NCBI GenBank assembly: GCA_905250025.1
Contig: CAJNOJ010000005.1
Coordinates: forward strand, 310,001 to 374,000
Direction of reading: 5' to 3'
Source: Adineta ricciae
Taxonomy: Eukaryota; Rotifera; Eurotatoria; Adinetida; Adinetidae
Length of the DNA stretch: 64,000 nucleotides
Shown here: one piece after another, positions 34,902 through 48,565 of the stretch
How the letters are laid out: every line of letters starts with the position of its first letter
Position numbering within the stretch: the stretch's first letter is position 1
The notes under the pieces: generated by a model
The model's input: only the letters and a program-made list of their open reading frames with translations
Told to the model about the DNA's origin: nothing
Database searches by the model: none
Program-made: the position numbers and the translations under genes

Positions 34902-37859
34902 ATTGGAAATAACGGATTAAATATGAAAATAAATGTTTCTGAAAGAAAAGCAATACGATCATGTTAACTACTTACAAAATAAACCCGCGAAAAGTCTCAT
35001 GAAGCAACACACAAATGATTAAACACCATTGATTTATATACAAGGGAGAAAATTCATTCTGGGAGGCCTCGTTTTCTCTCATATCAGTGCTTTTTGACGC
35101 TGAAAACAAAACGATTTTCGACTGTGATGCTCTTACACTTACTAATCTTTTCCTTTGAAACGATAATTATGTACAAAACTCGGAAAAGTCGGTGTGCTTT
35201 ATATTCAGACTTTGAACCTATTCTATCTAATCAAAGTGGATCGATCTGACAGAATTAAACGAACTTCCTCATTATTATCAATTAAATTCACACAAAAACG
35301 TCTAGGAAAGTCATATACCTCTGAGTATTGTCGTCGTTGTCTTAACTTAAACGCGGAGTTTTGATGGGAAAATATATGACTAGGTTGGACTTATATATAC
35401 ATGTTGAGTCGAAGGAGAAAGGAGTGGGTGAGGCAAATAGATAGAGATAAAGAGAGAGAGAGAGTGGGAAAATTGTAGATTATTCACTCTAATGCTTTAC
35501 TTTAATGCCATTTAAATGCAATTATGAAGTTCTGTCAGGTCTTTCTAGTTCGAACGCATCATTAAAGTTCACGTTAATGGAAATGAAGAAACTAGGCACG
35601 ATAAAAATAATGATTTCATACTCTCACCGCTTCCTTGCTCATCTAACTCGAAGAGAAGAAGCTTCTGGATGATGACTTCTAACAGACAAATGTTCGTTTT
35701 TCTTCACGTAAAAACAACAAATATCATTGTTAAATTAGTTTCAAACCTGGAGATGTCAAGAGGTTCCTATTAACAGTAAAGTAATAAGAGACGATTAAAG
35801 TTCCGCAAAAATGACACGACAAGATCGTTATCCTAATGTTTTTCTTGCTTAACTTATTTATGAATGAATCTAAGGAAATTATCGAAAGATCATGTTCAGG
35901 TTTAGCGAGGGTGTAGATTGACTTAGAACTTCTTATTTGCAAATTATGTTTTCTTCGAAAGTTTGATTACGAAGAAAAATAAGTCGCAAACTTAATCACG
36001 ATTATTTGTATTTACCTTCAATCTATTCCAGTCAATAGTTCGGGGAATCTCCCACCCAGCATTCAGGTATTAGAATAAGTACGTCATAAATGTTAATAAT
36101 TATGCACTCAGACTTCAGTTGAATAATTTCCGAGCTTCACTCAGCTCTCAATGAAGAAGAGTGTCTTACTTTGAAAATGGTGGACAATATGAATTGCAAA
36201 GGACATGCAAACATTCAAATGTCAAAAGAATCCTTTGTTACGGAAGATACATTAGATGGAACATTCTTTGTTATTCAAATGTTCTCATAACTTATGAATT
36301 ATATCTACGTCAGCTTTGTAAACTCTTTCAGAGATACTAATATGCGATTAACAGTTTCAAACTTATGATAAAACTAATCTAGTTCGTGTCGAAAGTACCA
36401 ACGACATATTGATCAGTGGGCCATAATGTTCATTGTTCATGTTTTGTATTTATCACTTGCATGATTGTTATAGTTCATCGAAACATAATTAAAATTTGTC
36501 TTTATACATCATAGATTTCTTCCGCTAACTGATATGCGTTCGTGTCTGTACGATGTCATTTCTTTAAAACATTTACTTTAGTCATCGGATGAGCGAAACT
36601 TTCGCTCAAACCATCTAAACTATGAATGATATAGTCTCAATGTTAAATATCATAATCTTTTTCTTATTCACTAATACACCAAGGTGTGATCAGACTCAAG
36701 GCAAGACTATTTCACGGATGATTAAATGTGTTACTATTCCGAATATCATTCCAATGTATTGTTTTGTCTATGTCTTTTCATAATTATTTGAAATTTCATT
36801 TGACAAAGTCGAATATTTATCACAAATGGATGTCATATTTCGACATTTTAAGCCAAAACATCCGTTAACAAATGCGTTCTTTCCAACGCCATTGTCATTT
36901 TGCTTATCAATACAAACTAAATCTGCTCTACTTTTTCTGTTTATTTTTTTCGAGATAAAACCATACTCTTCGTCGTTATTTAGTAATTCGAAAGTGTAAC
37001 ATGCATTTATTTCTTGATATTCTGCAGTTTCTCATACAGATCGTATACTAATAACGCATGAATGAGTCCAACGAGACGATTACATTGTCAGATTTTGACT
37101 ACACACAGAAAAGCATATCAGGCACCGATCCTTTTCATAGTGTCTACAAAGAGCAGGTCTTTTGACTAATCTATCATTTCTTTCTTTTCTTCGTTTTTTC
37201 CTTCTCTACATTTGCTCGTTTCTTCTTATGACCGACTCGCTGTTGTGTCTGCTTCCGTCGATTCGAACTTTTTTCTTCACATATCGTTCTCGTTGCTGAT
37301 GTTATACTAAACGCGAGGAGTGTGCTTGTCTCACTGTCGACGACGAAACTGGCGGGGTTCGCTAAAAAGTTGGCAGAACGCAAAAGAGAAAAAGAAAAGA
37401 AAGTGCATGTCTATCGACCAATTATACCCTTGCACATACACATTTCATTGTTAACATCGTCGTTTTCTTTTTTTCCTCTCCCTCTCCTTCTCCGTGTTAC
37501 CGGCTGGTGGAAACTTAACCAAGCTGTGCGCCAATAGTGAAAATCTCGCTCTAGTTGGACCATTTGCGACCAATGTAAGTAGCAACGAAGCTCGGGTTGG
37601 CTGTCCGATTCCCACCAGTTGAGTTTGAGACAGCGAGAAGAAAAAAAAAAGAACATAATATACGTTGAAAGAAAATATATAAAATTCATAGAAGAAAATT
37701 CATGTTGCTGTTGTTGTCAATGATTAAAAAGAATTCCATATCGTCACTAATGAGGTATATTCGAGATTTAAAAATCAAAGTTTATTTTTTTTTGTCTCGC
37801 ATTTTCGATTGATAAAATTTCAACCGTAAGAGATTTGATTTTTTTCAGTCCGAATAAAT
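34902..37859. other. Gene-free stretch upstream of NF-YA
   Basis: 34902-37170 is AT-rich with a GA run near 35451-35462 and no supported exon. From about 37200 the GC content rises slightly, and 37400-37574 looks like the NF-YA promoter and first untranslated exon, which would end at a GTAAGT donor at 37575 and splice to TTTTTTTCAG just before 37849. Confidence 0.45.
37418..37574 (+). promoter_or_regulatory. Three CCAAT boxes upstream of NF-YA
   Basis: CCAAT occurs on the plus strand at 37418-37422, 37531-37535 and 37570-37574, just before the probable first untranslated exon ends. NF-Y, whose A subunit is encoded here, binds CCAAT, so self-regulation is possible. Three copies in about 160 bp is suggestive, not conclusive. 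Confidence 0.4.
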
Positions 37860-38851
37860 ATGGATTCGTCTGGTACACAACAAAATTCTACTGGGACGAC
37901 CGGTGGAAATGTTATCGTATTGAATAATAACGATTTTCTGCAGCAACGAACGAGTCTTGGAAATGGACAACAGGTATTGCTGATGAAAGAAATAGGTCGG
38001 CATTTAATTGATTATTTCGGTTTGATTCAGATTATTCTTAAAGCAAATACATCACCAACAGCTAATACAACATCAACAGCACTACCACAAGGACAAATTC
38101 TTCAAACAGCTGATGGCCAGTTGATTATTTTACAGAGTGCTGAACAGCCACAACAACAGCAAACACAATACGTTCAAGTTGGTGGACAAAGTAAGTTTAG
38201 ACACGATTAAACGATTTGATTTATTGTAATTATTTTCATTGTGTATAGTTTTACAATTGAGTAATGTTCAAACAACACAACAACCACAAACGATAACTAT
38301 TCCAGCTGGTGCTCTTCAACTTGGTGGTAATGGACAACAAATTGTACAATTAGCCACACCAACGAAAACTCAAACTGCAACGACAGCAAATTCACAAAAT
38401 GGAACCATTATCATGGTAAAAGCATGTCGAAGATCAGATCATCTTAACGTTTGTATGTTCATTTTAGATGGTACCAGGTAATTCCGGACAATTACAAGCT
38501 GTTCAAATGCAACAAAGTAGCTTGACGACAGCAGCTGCAGCAGCAACTTCAGCTCAGACTACTGTAGCATCCGAGCCCACAGAAGAAGAACCGTTGTATG
38601 TGAATGCCAAGCAATATAATCGAATATTGAAACGACGTGCTGCTCGTGCTAAACTCGAAGCGGAAGGACGAATTCCACGCGAACGTAAAGTATGTTCAGA
38701 ACGATTTGTTCTCTGGTTTGAAAATCTTATCAATATCGTCGGATTTTTCGTTTAGCGTAAATTTCTACACGAGTCCCGCCATCGACATGCAATGAATCGT
38801 GTTCGTGGTGCCGGTGGTCGTTTTGCTCCAGGATCAAAACAGAAGGCCTAA
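37860..38851 (+). CDS. NFYA: Nuclear transcription factor Y subunit alpha
   Basis: Five coding exons (37860-37973, 38031-38190, 38249-38415, 38468-38689, 38756-38851) give 252 aa. The N-terminal two thirds is rich in Gln, Thr and hydrophobics (ILQTADGQLIILQSAEQ, QTITIPAGALQLGGNGQQIV), typical of the NF-YA activation domain. The C-terminal core holds both conserved helices: the NF-YB/YC contact helix in EEPLYVNAKQYNRILKRRAA and RAKLEAEGRIPRERK, and the DNA-binding part in KFLHESRHRHAMNRVRGAGG with RF. The protein joins NF-YB and NF-YC to bind CCAAT boxes in the nucleus. The last exon boundary falls between the two subdomains. A 5' UTR intron ends 11 bases before the ATG. Confidence 0.96.
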
Positions 38852-40096
38852 GAACAACGTCGAACTAATTCTTAAACGATTCTTAAAATTTTCATGTCAT
38901 TCATTCTCTTTTTTCATATGTGTCCGTGTGTATGAATTTTTCTTTTGTTTTCGCTGTTTGTCTGTCTGATTGCGCCTGTGTTGTGTATATTGTAAAGTCA
39001 GACAAGCGAAATGAGTAGATAATATCTATTGATGAAATCGCATTTTGTTTCCTTTTGATTTTGTAGACATCGAAAATGACTGCATTGAGAAGAGGAAAAC
39101 AAAGAAGTAACAGGCCTAAGAAATTTGTTGTTTGTTTTCTTTTTTCGTTGATTCGCTTTCCTCGTTTTTGTCGTTTTGTCGATATTTTTGTTGCTGAAAC
39201 AGAAACAAAGTAAACAAGAATAAAAGTATATATATAAGCAAAACAAATTACTCGTTGGAAGGTTATCGACAAATTTCCATGTGATGATGATGCGTTATGA
39301 AATGCAATGTATAGAAAAGGTTATTGTTATTTATTCAATTGAGTGGACCTGGAATTCTTTTTATATGTAAATGGGCAATAAAAAATGTATGGGTATTTAT
39401 TTACCGGAAAAATGTACATCGAAGTCATAAAGACTTTGACGAGTCATTTCGGGGGTGTAGATACTGCAAGGCAGTAACGATATTTCCGTGTTGTTTTACT
39501 TTCCTTTGATGTTAAATGAGCACAGGTGGTAAAATACCGAAATAAAATATTTACTTTGTTCTCGTACTTTTCCATTTATAAATCAAAACAGGTTTGTACT
39601 TTGCTTCTATGTACCCAAGTACATTTTTTTTCGAGTAAATAGGATATCATTCATTATTAATTAAATTTAAACATAAATAGGTCCATTGACATCGTCTAAG
39701 CATGACAAACTATTCGCTCGGATCATTTGTGTACCTGATATCACTTGTCAAGTGGGCCTAATTCGACCTTTACCCTTTACCTGTTCTTGTACTCGGGTAT
39801 CTTATCACAAATATACTTCATATTGATCGGCAAGGTTTTGTTTTAACAGATTATTTATTATTTGTTTCTTTAAGAAAAACTTCGATAGACACTAACTGAA
39901 TATGAAATGAAAACAAGACAGGAAAATGACTTCATTTGTAAGAAAGCTGACGGTTTAAACAAATCTTATATATGACTTAAGTAATGGTTACATATCGTAT
40001 CTGACATATGTAAAAAAAGAAGAAAGAAATAGATGAGTGAAACTTTTTACAAAACAAAAAAATTGATTGTTGATTGAATTGAAGATTTGGAGAATT
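38852..40096. other. Intergenic region between NF-YA and the APC-like gene
   Basis: The two genes converge, so both 3' UTRs lie here. Sequence is AT-rich with several AATAAA-type signals (for example near 39377 and 39542). No supported exon. Confidence 0.4.
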
Positions 40097-41680
40097 TTAT
40101 CGACGTGCATGGGATTGAAGGCGACGTAATTCTGATGTCTTAGTTTGATGTACGGGTTTATTGATACATGAACGTTTGGAATGAATCTAAGTCGAGAGAT
40201 TTTTCTAAGAACATTTCGTTTAAAAAGAGACTTACTTTTTCTTGTTGAAGAATATCTGTGATTGGTTTTTTATTCGAACGAATGCAAAGATTTTTTTCAC
40301 TTTTTTTGTTTATTTCAATCTCGACTGAGCGTACTGATGATGCATTACTACTGCTGTACGTTTGACTCGTTGGCGAAGGTCGACGAGGATTACTTCGAGT
40401 ATCTTCTTCCTCTTCATCATCATTATTCAAATATCGAGGATTAACTAAACGAGAACAACAATTCTCATTCCATATTGCTACTCGGAAGATCCGAATTCTT
40501 ACATGATGGTAAAACTTGAGCAATCAGATTGCGTAGCAGTGCTTCCCCCGCTTTTTTGTCATAATGTTCGTCATCGTCATCAGTCATATCCGTATTACTA
40601 TTACCATTCATTGGATCATCATTCTCTTCATCACATCGATGTTTCTTTTTTATTGTTATCGAACGTGTTGTTGACAAAGAGGCGTTCGAAAGCGAGCGTT
40701 TCGGTGCTGAACCCATTGGTAATAAACTATCGTAGCCACTCTCTTGCATCGCTGATGAAGGAATTGTTATATCATGCGATGATAAACCGTGACTCGAAGA
40801 ATCTTCACGCATTGTCTAATGATAAATATAAAACAAATGATTGTATCACCAAAGGAAAAGAAAGATGAACTATTACTTGGTCATTCATTGATGATGATGC
40901 AATTTTCGTATCATTTTGATAATCATCATCATGAACTTTCGATGAAGAATCTGATGTACTTGTCAACGATATGTGATGATGAGGTAAACGTTGTCGAATA
41001 AGTTCGAATAGTAATCGTTTACCATTTTGATCTTCATCATCGTCGTCATCATCATCATCGGTTGTTGTTGTTGTTGTATGGCTCATATTAATTGATGAAC
41101 ACTGCCGTTCTTTTTGTTCATGTAAACTTTCTTCATTGATAACACTTAAGTTATGTTTCAAATTTCTCAAATCATTAAAATTCGATGATGATGATGAAGA
41201 CGGTGGTGGTGGTAAAGTCAATGAACTCAGTGATGAATGAATCGAATTATTATCATCATCATCATCGTCGTCTCCATCACCATCGTAGCATACTCGCAGT
41301 GGTGACGTCGCATAATTTCGTATACTGTCAACATCATTATCATCGTACGTACATTCCTCTGAACGTTCAATAACTGTGATTCCAGTTGAACGAGTGCTAT
41401 TTAAAGGCTGCAAGAATGTTTGTTGTTGATCATTGCCAATATCATCATCACAACCACGTGGTGGAGAATCTGGAATATCACTTGGCGATAAAATGCCTGA
41501 TGGATTGGTGCTGTGTTCAGATGTATATGTTGAATTGTGTGAATGGAAGTTAACATTGAAACTGGATAAAGTTTCCATCGATGAATCACGTGAAAACATG
41601 AGTGGCGACGAATAAGCAGATGAATAAATAGAATCTTTCAAATATAGATCATGTAGAATTGTTTGTTTATCGATGGACAT
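40097..41680 (-). CDS. APC-like protein consisting only of beta-catenin/axin-binding type motifs
   Basis: Four exons (40877-41680, 40503-40815, 40236-40444, 40097-40186) give 471 aa. Near the N-terminus is SSPLMFSRDSSMETLSSF, then a Ser-rich spacer, then SGILSPSDIPDSPP. This is the arrangement of an APC 20-residue repeat and the sequence after it in the beta-catenin-binding region of adenomatous polyposis coli. Two later elements, KRLLFELIRQRLP and EALLRNLIAQVLP, have the shape of the SAMP axin-binding repeats (acidic run, Leu-Leu-x-x-x-Ile-x-x-x-x-Pro) though the SAMP tetrapeptide itself is not kept. The rest is acidic and Ser-rich low complexity. There are no oligomerisation or armadillo domains, and no room for them: the ADP/ATP carrier gene ends 476 bp upstream on the same strand. 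A role in Wnt/beta-catenin control is inferred from motifs only. Confidence 0.65.
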
Positions 41681-42156
41681 TACTTCTTCAGCATGTTTTC
41701 AAGTAAAATTTATTTATCTAAATTCAACACCAATGATATGTTCTAAAAAGCAAAAAAGACATAGGATTGTATTCTAGCATGTCATTCGAGTTTTATCTTT
41801 CGTCTTTCAAGTAAGGTTTAGGACTGACACCTTGCTAGGTAATGATCACTAGAGAACTAGAATGATGTTCTGATGTTGCTATTGTTATTGGATTTTTCTT
41901 CTTTTCGGTGTTTTAAATAAAAATAAAACGCATTCACATGAACACAGACATTTTACTGCTGCTACAGTTGGAGAGAAAGAGAAAACAAACGAAATTGTAC
42001 TAGAAGAGTGTAAAAGAAGAAGATGGTGTTAAAGGAATCTACGTTCTTTTTCGTCGAAAGCGAGAAAAAAATTTGTAAAGAGAAGGTGGATGGAAAGTGG
42101 AGGATAGTCTGATTGAGATGACTTTGTGTGTAATATTTCATCTACATGGATTTTTC
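41681..42156. other. Intergenic region, carrier 3' UTR and APC-like promoter
   Basis: 476 bp between two minus-strand genes. A splice-acceptor-like GTTGAATTTAG lies about 45 bases before the APC-like ATG, with one extra upstream ATG between them. No further coding sequence. Confidence 0.4.
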
Positions 42157-43209
42157 TTAACCACCGCTGGTATCGACTTTGACACCAGTGTAAACTTGTA
42201 CTAGTTTATCGAAACCAGCCAAGACACCAGCACCGGCGATACCTCTGAGAATATTGGCACCGGCTCCTTTGAATAATGAAATAACACCTTCAGCACGGAT
42301 AATCTGGAACATGCAGTCCAATGATCCTTTGTATTTAACAGCTTGACCTGATGTCATCATCATACGTCGTCGAATAGTATCGACTGGATATGAGATAAGA
42401 CCTGATGTAACTGTGACACCATAACCAAGTAGAAATGAAAGGAGAAGACCAGCATCGGGTCCAAGTAAGATTGGTTTCAAAGTATCATAGAAACCGAAGT
42501 AACAACCACGGTAGATAATGATACCGACACATGAAATGACGAAACCACGATAGAGACCAGCAATACCGTCGGTGGCCAATGTCTTTCGGTAGACATCAAC
42601 AAGACCGTTGTATTTACGTTCACCTCCACCTTTCTTCGTGCTCTTGACGTCATTTGCCAAACGTGTACGGGCGTAATCAAGTGAGTAGACGAAGCACAAT
42701 GACAATGCACCAGCAACACCACCACTTGCAATGTTCTTGGCAAAGTTGACCATATACGGATCATTTTTGTTTTGTTTGAACATTGCTTTTATTTTGTCTT
42801 TGAAAGCAAAGTTCAAAGCCTAGAATATAAACATCAACTAATGACTTTCTCTATCAACAAACAATGCATTGACATCAAACCTGGGTGGGAAAATATCGAA
42901 GACAGTTAGCCAAATTGCCTCGCCAGAATGGAAGAAGGCCTTCGGTTCTGAATGTTCGAACGGTACAATCGACAACACCTTTGTAAGGTTCGGTGATGAT
43001 ACCTTGTTTAAGCATTTCCCCTTGATTTTGGACGAGCAATTTTACCCGTTCAATGGGTGCAGCTGCTGTTTTCGAAACGACAGCAGCAACGCCACTGAGG
43101 GCAAAATTTTCGATGAAGTTCAATTTGGGCTTCTCTTTCTAAATAATTAAATATAGAAATAAATTCCTAATTAACATACTCTCATCGTCAATTCACTTAC
43201 CACTGCCAT
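42157..43209 (-). CDS. Mitochondrial ADP/ATP carrier (SLC25A4-6 family)
   Basis: Three coding exons (43201-43209, 42881-43138, 42157-42819) give 309 aa, the usual carrier size. Three mitochondrial-carrier repeats are visible, each with a PxD/ExxR/K signature ([39 protein letters not shown]). RRRMMM is the fingerprint of ADP/ATP carriers. Other landmarks are [20 protein letters not shown] and [15 protein letters not shown]. The protein exchanges ADP for ATP across the inner mitochondrial membrane. The first coding exon is only nine bases (Met-Ala-Val), and a further 5' untranslated exon appears to lie upstream, ending at the donor at 43319. The gene is head-to-head with an unrecognised gene at 43797. 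Confidence 0.96.
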
Positions 43210-43319
43210 TGCGCTTTGTTACAAAATTTATCTAAAAAATAGAAAATTCGAACTTTAGACTTTCGTATATGTTGAGATGATTTTTGCATTTAAGTAAAAA
43301 GGAATAGGCGGTTTTTTAC

Positions 43320-43493
43320 CTGTTCTCTTACGTGTGTCTGTGGATGATTTTGCGTTCGTAAAGCACAGCAAAGTGTCGAGTTCGATGAGAGCACAAACAC
43401 AACACCCACAAAGATGGCCACCGAAAACAAACCTCCATAAAAACGCATCATCTCCGACACTGAAGTTGTTCCTTCGGTCTTTGTTTTCGCCAT
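43320..43493 (-). CDS. Possible upstream ORF or small membrane protein in the carrier 5' exon
   Basis: From an ATG at 43493, 58 codons run to a GT donor at 43319. The peptide starts MAKTKTEGTTSVSEMMRF and then has one hydrophobic span (YGGLFSVAIFVGVVFVLS). Splicing to the acceptor before 43231, which is the exon carrying the ADP/ATP carrier ATG, keeps the frame open out of phase with the carrier and ends inside its second exon; reading through the intron ends at 43290. It may be an upstream ORF that dampens carrier translation, a separate small protein, or chance. No family recognised. Confidence 0.3.
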
Positions 43494-43499
43494 CCTTTC

Positions 43500-43796
43500 A
43501 AGTCATCAATGCACTTGCACTTGACTGCTCTCTATCCAGTGATTTTATTGGTCAATACGAAACAACCAATCATTTGATCGTTGCTATGGAAATAGAAATA
43601 TGTGCTAAAATGAATGATTTCGTTCGCTCGCATGTTCAATTATGCCACGATTAAGCATCTTCTTTTACTCTGTTCAGGTTTGTTCTGAATCAGAGATAAT
43701 TTCTGAGTATGTGACACACTTACAGATAGATTTGAAGATCGTTCAAAATCATCGTTCTTCTGTCCGCTAATATACTTCCATCGACGAATATCTAAT
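43500..43796. promoter_or_regulatory. Bidirectional promoter with inverted CCAAT pair and an RFX X-box-like site
   Basis: The region lies between divergent genes. ATTGG (43547-43551) and CCAAT (43566-43570) form an inverted pair. Then GTTGCTATGGAAAT (43580-43593) matches the X-box pattern RYYNYY-N(1-3)-RRNRAC except for the last base. X-boxes bind RFX factors and mark many cilium genes in animals. CCAAT pairs are common in bidirectional housekeeping promoters. Confidence 0.45.
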
Positions 43797-45380
43797 ATGG
43801 TAAACAAAAGAAAAACATACGTCGATCTTGCTTCGTTTTACGAATCATTTCAAATGATTTTTTTTGTTGTTTCATCGGATTCTATAGAATATCGGTGCGT
43901 GGGCATTAGGAAAGCATGAACTAACTGATTGTTATGTTCAGTCACATGAAACCCTCTCCGAAAATACCAATGAACTTTTTTGGACAAAATCTTTCCTACA
44001 AACTAGTCCATACGACGATCAAAGATATCGTCAAATTGCTTCAAGTGCATGTCAACGCATTATTCGTATGTTTTTCTGTCCAAAGATAAATCGACCAATT
44101 TCTCACCATTCTATCTAGAAGAAGAATCCAAAGCACATTCCTCTCGATCGACGTAAGATTCGAGTTTTCATTAAACATACATGTCAATCGACTTCGTACA
44201 GTTCAAATCGTCCACCGAGTACGATAGCGATTAGTTTAAGTGAAACAAGTACGCGACAAACGACTCATCCCACACCACAAGCAATCACTCTGCCGGCTAC
44301 ATCGAAGAAACAGTCTTCACATACGCGTTTTTCATGTTATTTAAAATCTCATTCGAAACAAGCGAGAAAGACACACTCTCGAACTATAATACCAAAAAAT
44401 AATAATCACTACCAAGCGAAAACGAAATCTTTAATCCCAAAACAAAATGTGATCAAATTAACGACTCAATGTCGAGAGAGAATGTGTTCAAAGTGTTTAA
44501 ATCTTATTCGCAAAAATTCAACCTGTATATCGTCGAGTGTCCTCTGTCAACCATGTTTAGATATAGTTCGAAATTCGAACAATATTATCTCAATAAAACG
44601 ACTTGCTTTGAATAAAACCGAAGAAAATGAATTACGTCATATAATTGAGATTGTCATCGAAGAATTTCAAAACTATTTTGGTCAAGCCTTGACTTTGTCC
44701 ATCAAGCAAATGACCCAACATCTTCTATCTAACGTTAATCTATTCTATAATCACTATCAACAAGAATTCGAACAACTGACAAAGAAGTATCGTCTAGCGT
44801 TTCTCGAACGTTTCATTCAATTGATGAATAAGTTAAATAGCAAGAATATTAAACAGAAGATGAAATCATCGTTATCTGAACACGTAATCCTCTGCTTTTG
44901 GCTTCCTTCAAGTCATTTTTCTCTCTAGGCTTCCATTACTCGTCCACCGAATATCGTGTCAATGTCCTCATTAAGTGGTTCGCTAGGAACAGAAAAAGAT
45001 CGATGTGATACTATCACACAATTAATCTCATCATCAAATTTGACGTCTATCTCAACTACATCAAATCGGTCGATTGTTATTAACGAAAAAGTCAATCTCA
45101 ACAGCGATCGAAAATGTTCCGCACTCCAAAACAGCTCTTCGAAAAAAACTTTCACCACAACTCGAAATAATCCTAAACAATCGTCAAGTAAAACTTGTAC
45201 CTTCTGCCAAAATATCACATTTACTTCTTCGTCATTCCGATAGACAAAGTTCGAAAACCTCCACCACCGCCGTCGTCCTCATCCTCATCTGCTTTTCAAC
45301 TAATCGACGCTTATCGCTTCCGCGAAACATTACGAGCAAGCAATGCTCAATATCGCACCTTACGTCCAAAACTCCAATAA
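43797..45380 (+). CDS. Unrecognised 430-aa protein with a Cys-pair zinc-binding-like segment
   Basis: Six exons: 43797-43799 (the ATG alone), 43888-44065, 44119-44152, 44202-44883, 44929-45187 and 45244-45380. Spliced length 1,293 nt is open throughout. The N-terminus reads NIGAWALGKHELTDCYVQSH. The centre has a Cys-x2-Cys ... Cys-x2-Cys arrangement (ERMCSKCLNLI and SSVLCQPCLDIV), which could bind zinc, followed by a helical, coiled-coil-like region (ENELRHIIEIVIEEFQNYFG). There is a Ser/Thr-rich stretch and a Pro-rich tail ending in a conserved-looking helix (AFQLIDAYRFRETLRASNAQ). I do not recognise the family. The X-box-like site about 205 bp upstream hints at a cilium-related role, which is inference only. 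Confidence 0.7.
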
Positions 45381-47093
45381 ACACATTTCATTCTTCTATA
45401 CATTCACTAATTCTTAGAATGCTATTACTCATACCAGCTATTTCAACATGCAGATATGAAAGAAATGTGTTATTTACATTATAAGACAGAAGTTTATCTC
45501 TGAAATGTGATTTATTTTTTCCATTTTTATTTTTCACGATTACAATTGTAAATGTAAAACGAAGAAGAGTTGAAAATCAAGAACAACTTTACATGCCGAA
45601 CTCACACACATACGCACAGAAAGAGAGAATAAAATAAAATCGAACAACAATTAAAAAAAAAGAACATTCGCCGAACTGACAAAGTGTAAAATCCATCAAA
45701 TTACTTTCACCGGCCAAAGGAACGCATACATATATACATAAAAAAAATAGAACTTATAAAAATATATATATATATAGATAGATACATATAGATAAATCAA
45801 GATCTCTGTCCGAGTTGCACACATGCACGCACATCCATTCAAATAACACAAAAGATAATATCCACGTGTTTTGCTTGTAAGAAAGAATATACAAATACAA
45901 CTTAGTTGTTAAAATAACCGAAAGAAGAGAAAAAAACGAAGACAAAATTTTGGGGGATGTTACGAATATGACTGTCTCAATTTTGGAGTAGACATCGATC
46001 GCATAACATAGTGTGTTTGTGCTTGTCGAAAACAAACCGGATGAGATTCACAATACACTCATTTAGCAAACCCACAACGAATGCGTTCGAAATACATGAT
46101 AAAAAGAAAACGAAGTAAATATGAGAGATTGGCGAAACTTTTGATTGTTTGTTAAAAGAAAACGAAACATAACTTAGATATCGAGATCCAAAAAAAAACG
46201 ATCGATCTTGAACACGGATGCGTTTTTTCGAATTCAAATATCAGCATTAACAACTCAACATGTCGAATACACAGTTGCCGTTCACTCAATCTATGGACAC
46301 GTTGAACAACACACACAAACACAAACGGAAAGAGAGGGTTAAAGAATGAAGAAGAAATCAAATTTAAGAAGTTTTCTTTTCATCAGTATTGCACGAAAGA
46401 CGAAATACAAGATCAACAAAGACGTTCTGTCATTCTAAAGACAATTATGTTTTATTTCTTTTCTATGTTTTTATGTATATTGCCCACGGACACATGCTAC
46501 TGTTCCGATGTTCTCATATCGAAAGTTCGAACAAATAAACAAGCGCAGATCTGACTTGAAACTCTACTCACAGATACATAAATACAGAAGAAAACGAAAA
46601 TTTACAATTGAACCAGTGTGTTTTGTTGTACAGACTAGGTTGGTACCACTCACTCTTACATTATATACAAACAAGAAGAAGAAGAAAAAGGAAAAATACA
46701 ATCAAAAATAATGTTTTCTCTCTTGGTTTTCTCTCAACGTGACACCGGGTTTAAACCAATTACTATCGAAAATGTTTTTTTTTGTCTCGCTCACTCGGCT
46801 TGCTACGAATCGTTTTCGTCTTCCAGGGATTTTGAAGAAGAGGGAATGTCGAAAAATAAAAAGACAAGTCCGTCCAGTCAGATGATCATCGAAAGAAAAA
46901 TATCTCATCTGACCGGAGAAGAAAATCCGATTTGAAAGATATATATATATATGTGTGTATGTGCATAACCAACAAATAGATCGAAATTACACGCACCTAG
47001 TTCGATAAATGTTTTGAAAACTAATCATTTGTTGCTTGAAGCTATTCATATGTGCGGATATGTACATCGAAGGTGATGATGTCGATCTGTGAT
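45381..47093. other. Gene-free stretch, convergent 3' region
   Basis: Lies between the end of the 430-aa gene and the end of the RUNX gene, so it holds both 3' UTRs. It contains an (AT)n tract near 45762-45776 and another near 46940-46952, and purine-rich runs near 46671-46692. No supported exon. Confidence 0.45.

Positions 47094-48565
<1,472 letters not shown>

Noticed and set aside
40805-40876. Unspliced extension of the first APC-like exon giving a hydrophobic tail
   Set aside because: A good GTAATA donor and a downstream acceptor give an in-frame continuation with typical Ser/Asp-rich composition, so the extension is intron.
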